Of a stretch of 63,950 bases of DNA, positions 61,076 through 63,950 are shown piece by piece; the stretch's first letter is position 1; the number at the start of each line of letters is the position of its first letter. The DNA lies in assembly GCF_014841615.1 (NCBI RefSeq), contig NZ_JACYUG010000018.1:1-63950 (forward strand), in the 5' to 3' direction. Position numbers and translations under genes: made by a program. This DNA comes from Sphingomonas sp. CFBP 8760 (GTDB lineage: Bacteria > Pseudomonadota > Alphaproteobacteria > Sphingomonadales > Sphingomonadaceae). The notes below the pieces were generated by a model, which saw nothing but the letters and a program-made list of their open reading frames with translations, was not told the DNA's origin and made no database searches.

Positions 61076-61861
61076 TCACGGTTGGCGCCGTCGGTTACCC
61101 TCTTCACGCTGCTGGGCGGCGCGCGTCGTCAACGTCTTCAATGTCTCATCGAAGCGACCCTCGCGTTCGGCCTGCCGCAGGAACTGCACCTCATCGACCA
61201 GGATTTCGGGCGGCGTCGGTTGCCGGGCGAACTGGGCGATAACCGCATCGGCGAAGGCGTCGAGCGGCATGTAGCCTGGGCGGTTCGCCTGTCCCGGCGT
61301 GAGGTCGGTCTGCACACCCGGCGGTGCCAACTCGATCACGTCGACCTTGCCCGCAAGCTGGGTCCGCAGCGAAACGGTATACGAGTGGATCGCCGCCTTG
61401 CTCGCCGAGTAGGTGGGTGCCGCCACCAGCGGTACATAGGCCAGGCCCGAGGTGACCGTGACGATCGCGGCATCGGGCTGGCCCGTCAGATGGTCGATCA
61501 GCGCGTTCGTCAGCCGGACAGGACCCAGAATGTTGATCGCCAGCGTCGCTTCGGCATCGGTCAGGCTGCGCCGGCTCGTCAAATCCTCGAATTTCATGAT
61601 GCCGGCGTTGTTGAACAGCACATTCAGTGACGGGAAGTCGGCTACGACCTTCTGGGCGAACGCATCGACTGCCGCGGCGTCCTCGACGTCGAGGGTCATG
61701 GTGTGGATGCGATCGCGCCCGCCCGCTGCCTGCCAAAGCGCCTCCTGTCGCCGCCCGGCGATGATGACGGTGTCGCCACGATCGTGGAACCGGTGGGCCA
61801 GCGCCTCACCGATGCCGCTTCCCCCGCCAGTCATCAGGATCGTGTTGCCGCTGGTCTTCAT
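61076..61861 (-). CDS. short-chain dehydrogenase/reductase (DltE-like)
   Basis: This is a 261-residue Rossmann-fold SDR. TGGGSGIGEALA (about residues 11-22) binds NAD(P), NNAGIMKFEDL is the central motif, and TYSASKAAIHSYTVSL contains the Tyr-x-x-x-Lys pair. SDR members near this branch are annotated DltE-like, but the substrate is unknown. The start ATG 61861 is spaced nine bases from GGAG; GTG 61876 is in frame. It is followed upstream on the same strand by the AraC regulator gene, 141 bases away. Confidence 0.92.
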   Translation of the reverse strand: MKTSGNTILMTGGGSGIGEALAHRFHDRGDTVIIAGRRQEALWQAAGGRDRIHTMTLDVEDAAAVDAFAQKVVADFPSLNVLFNNAGIMKFEDLTSRRSLTDAEATLAINILGPVRLTNALIDHLTGQPDAAIVTVTSGLAYVPLVAAPTYSASKAAIHSYTVSLRTQLAGKVDVIELAPPGVQTDLTPGQANRPGYMPLDAFADAVIAQFARQPTPPEILVDEVQFLRQAEREGRFDETLKTLTTRAAQQREEGNRRRQP

Positions 61862-62002
61862 GGTCGATTGCTCCACGTCGGGACAAGGTCGTCGGCTTTA
61901 GAATGATTGCCGCACCGCATCGTTCAATCCATGCCCCGCCTGTTGAAGTCGGCAGTCACAGCGTGCCGTTGCCTCGCCCGCTATCCTCGACTTCGCCTGC
62001 GG

Positions 62003-62911
62003 CTAAAGTGCCATGCCCGCCGCCGGCGCAGCGTGAAGCCGATCGATGTCCAGTCGCGGTGGCGCGCCAAACAGGCGGCGATATTCGCGGCTGAACTGTG
62101 ACTGGCTCTCGTAGCCGACCGCAAACCCTGCCGCGCTGGCCGTGGCTCCGCCGGCGAGCATCAAGCGCCGCGCCTCCTGCAGACGCAATTGCTTCTGGTA
62201 TTCGAGCGGCGTCAGACGGGTGATCGCCTTGAAGTGCGCATGAAGCGAAGAGGTGCTCATGCCGGCTTCGGCCGCGACCTCGTCGATGCGGATCGGCGTA
62301 TCGAAGCGACGGCGGATCGCGGCGATGGCGCGGCTGATCTGGTTCAGGTGACTGCCTGCGGTTGCGACGTGGCGAAGCATCGGCCCGTGCGGCCCGGTGA
62401 GCAGCCGGTACAGGATTTCGCGCTCAATCAGCGGTGCCAGTGTCCGGATCGTTTCGGGCCGGTCAAGCAGCCCCACCAACCGGCAGGCGGCGCCGATCAG
62501 GTCGGCATCGATGGGGTGGACGCCCAGCACCGGCAGGTCGGTCCTGTGCGCGACGCCGCCCTCGGTCACAATCAGGTCGGCGAGGATCGCGGGATCGAGA
62601 TCGATCTTGCAGCAGAGATACGGTCTGTCGGGACTCGCATCGATCACATGCCCGACCAGCGGCAGGTCGACCGAGACGAGGAGGTAATGGGCGGCATCGT
62701 AAACGACGCTGTGGTCGCCGATCGACACGCGTTTCGATCCCTGGGCGATCAGGCATAGCGAAGCCTCGTAGACGGCAGGCGTCGGCGTGCTCGGTTGATC
62801 GGCGCGGATCAGCGACAGATGCGGCATCGCCGTCGTGCAGATACCCGTTCCGCCGACGTGTCGGTCGATGACGGCGGCAAGCTCGGTGATCCGGTCCATA
62901 CCGATCGTCAT
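62003..62911 (-). CDS. AraC-family transcriptional regulator
   Basis: This is a 302-residue regulator. The N-terminal half (YEASLCLIAQGSKRVSIGDHSVVYDAAHYLLVSVDLP) matches the AraC_N-type cupin sensor of the YqhC-like group. The C-terminal 100 residues are two helix-turn-helix units (PIRIDEVAAEAGMSTSSLHAHFKAIT and ATASAAGFAVGYESQSQFSREYRRLFG). This group usually controls a neighbouring oxidoreductase, and here SDR genes lie on both sides. The divergent SDR at 63047 shares a 135-base promoter region with it and is the most likely target. Confidence 0.93.
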   Translation of the reverse strand: MTIGMDRITELAAVIDRHVGGTGICTTAMPHLSLIRADQPSTPTPAVYEASLCLIAQGSKRVSIGDHSVVYDAAHYLLVSVDLPLVGHVIDASPDRPYLCCKIDLDPAILADLIVTEGGVAHRTDLPVLGVHPIDADLIGAACRLVGLLDRPETIRTLAPLIEREILYRLLTGPHGPMLRHVATAGSHLNQISRAIAAIRRRFDTPIRIDEVAAEAGMSTSSLHAHFKAITRLTPLEYQKQLRLQEARRLMLAGGATASAAGFAVGYESQSQFSREYRRLFGAPPRLDIDRLHAAPAAGMAL

Positions 62912-62968
62912 TCATCAGCCGATCGGCGCGCGCAAGCGAGGGACGCCAGTTCTGGAGAATCGTGCAAA

Positions 62969-62998
62969 GGGTTCGGACGATCGCTCTACCGCGAACCC
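62969..62998. promoter_or_regulatory. candidate operator in the AraC/SDR divergent promoter
   Basis: GGGTTCG (62969-62975) and CGAACCC (62992-62998) form an exact 7-base inverted repeat with a 16-base spacer between the regulator and the divergent SDR gene. It is a plausible operator for the AraC protein, though AraC sites are more often direct repeats. Confidence 0.3.
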
Positions 62999-63046
62999 GT
63001 CCTGACGCTCCATCTTGCTGGCCATCATCAAGGCAAGGAAAGCATC

Positions 63047-63772
63047 ATGGCAGCTACTATCGACAAGGTCGTCCTCATCACCGGCGCCTCGAGCGGCATC
63101 GGCGAAGCGACGGCGCGCGAACTGGCCGCGGCGGGCGCACGGCTCTTCATCGGCGCGCGCCGCGGCGAGCGGCTGAAGGCGCTGGCGGAGGCGCTTGGCG
63201 ACAGCGTCGCGTGGCGAACGCTGGACGTGACGGACGGTGCAGACTTCGACGCCTTCGTGGCAGCCGCCGAAATGCAGTTCGGGCACATCGACGTGCTGGT
63301 CAACAATGCCGGCGTGATGCCGCTCTCGCCGCTCGCCGCCCTGAAGCGGGACGAATGGAAACGGATGATCGACGTCAACATCCACGGTGTCCTCAACGGC
63401 ATCGCCGCCGTGTTGCCCCGCTTCGTGACGCAGCAGAGCGGGCATGTCGTCAACGTCGCGTCGGTCGCCGCGCACATGGTCATGCCCACGGCGGCGGTCT
63501 ATTGCGGCACCAAGCATGCGGTGCGGGCCATCACGGAGGGGCTGAGGCAGGAGCATGACGAGATCCGCTCGACGCTGATCTCGCCGGGCGTGGTCGCCAC
63601 CGAACTGGGGCACGACATTACCGATCCGGCAATAGCCACCGCATTGACGGGTTGGCGGAAGAAATCGCTCACCCCGGACGCGATCGCACGGGCGGTCCGC
63701 TATGCGTTGGAGCAGCCCGAGGGCGTCGACATCAACGAGGTCATCGTCCGTCCGACCGCGGCGGATATGTGA
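63047..63772 (+). CDS. short-chain dehydrogenase/reductase, probable AraC target
   Basis: This is a 241-residue classical SDR. TGASSGIGEATARELAAAGA binds NAD(P), VNNAGVMPLSPL and VVNVASVAAHMVMPTAAVYCGTKHAVR follow (Ser, Tyr and Lys of the catalytic set), and LISPGVVATELGHDI closes the pocket. The ATG at 63047 has AAGGA seven to ten bases upstream. The frame extends further upstream only through antisense of the regulator. The divergent layout with an AraC regulator suggests inducible reduction of an aldehyde or ketone. Confidence 0.93.
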   Translation: MAATIDKVVLITGASSGIGEATARELAAAGARLFIGARRGERLKALAEALGDSVAWRTLDVTDGADFDAFVAAAEMQFGHIDVLVNNAGVMPLSPLAALKRDEWKRMIDVNIHGVLNGIAAVLPRFVTQQSGHVVNVASVAAHMVMPTAAVYCGTKHAVRAITEGLRQEHDEIRSTLISPGVVATELGHDITDPAIATALTGWRKKSLTPDAIARAVRYALEQPEGVDINEVIVRPTAADM

Positions 63773-63899
63773 CGCGCCGGCGTGCCAGCCCTCCGACACC
63801 GCCTCCATCGAGGACATGTCACCCCAAGAAAGGGCACGTCGGCGATGTGCCCAACCTCGCCAGCCTGCCGCATTCATCACTTCAACAGATCCAGCAGTC
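63773..63899 (-). other. short gene-free segment before the right IS end
   Basis: The 127 bases after the SDR stop can be read on the minus strand as an open peptide (MNAAGWRGWAHRRRALSWGD...), but it is truncated into the SDR gene antisense and has no recognisable domain. It could be a remnant of older IS or accessory sequence. No terminator with a clear hairpin was seen. Confidence 0.35.
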
Positions 63900-63950
63900 T
63901 GGACTTGCCCCGCTTAAGTGGAGAGGCATTTGCTCAGCGTGACACGGTTC
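63900..63950 (+). mobile_element. terminal end of an IS3-type element extending out of the window
   Basis: From 63900 the sequence begins TGGACTTGCCCCG...AAGTGGAGA, matching the IS terminus at 29-53 (minus strand) at 22 of 25 bases, with the 5'-TG typical of IS3-family left ends. The element body is beyond the window. The two related ends point outward in opposite directions. Confidence 0.6.

Noticed and set aside
1..63950. 64-kb composite transposon flanked by IS3 elements
   Set aside because: The interior is mostly ordinary chromosomal genes (dnaX, gshA, trxB) and the ends fit contig breakage at repeats better.

Overview
The window looks like a piece of a Sphingomonas-type alphaproteobacterial chromosome. 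The support is indirect but consistent. GC is very high with strong G/C third positions. There is a long TonB-dependent receptor, an exosortase A-associated (PEP-CTERM) gene set, an ornithine decarboxylase next to a deoxyhypusine-synthase-like gene, an alphaproteobacterial SRP RNA just upstream of dnaX, and several palindromic repeat families of the kind scattered in sphingomonad genomes. Both window ends run about 50 bases into IS3-type insertion-sequence termini that point outwards, so this is probably a whole assembly contig broken at IS copies.

Layout. 1-1101: IS3 end, IS3 transposase remnant and truncated IS701-type transposase. 1153-4762: YdeP/FdhF-like molybdoenzyme with mobA and fdhD, all overlapping by 4 bases. 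4872-10232: trxB, then an exosortase-associated block (acyl carrier protein, acyl-CoA ligase, PLP decarboxylase) with a PEP-CTERM phosphodiesterase inside it. 10271-12721: polyamine pair (DHS-like protein and ornithine decarboxylase). 12861-20530: threonine dehydratase, an alpha/beta protein, two coupled cysteine desulfurases with a ferredoxin, SRP RNA, dnaX and ybaB. 20857-26025: antiporter, PhoK-like phosphatase and DsbD-like protein. 26117-29416: ATP-grasp / alpha-E / transglutaminase-like operon. 29473-37229: housekeeping and amino-acid enzymes (Bpt, threonine ammonia-lyase, HIBADH-like dehydrogenase, amidohydrolase, glutaminase, glutamate-cysteine ligase). 37273-39467: tRNA-Gly, then a less GC-rich stretch with a GGDEF protein and an SMR efflux pump.

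39851-54178 is the main metabolic feature: seven genes, all on the minus strand, forming a pectin / rhamnogalacturonan utilization locus. It holds a TonB-dependent receptor, oligogalacturonate lyase, PL10 pectate lyase, GH28 polygalacturonase, GH106 rhamnosidase, a GH105 unsaturated-uronyl hydrolase fused to a DUF4861-like domain, and an (alpha/alpha)6 glycosidase. Outer-membrane import would feed periplasmic lyases and hydrolases that cut both the homogalacturonan and the rhamnogalacturonan backbone. No regulator or inner-membrane transporter for the products lies in the window, but two inverted repeats sit in the probable promoter regions.

54476-63772 is an ordinary run of detoxification and hydrolase genes: metallophosphoesterase, aldo/keto reductase, two serine beta-lactamase-fold hydrolases, an alpha/beta hydrolase, a GST, a DUF427 protein, and an AraC regulator placed between two short-chain dehydrogenases.

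Most proteins were identified from recognisable motifs without database searches. Family names are therefore reliable at fold or family level and less so for exact substrates.
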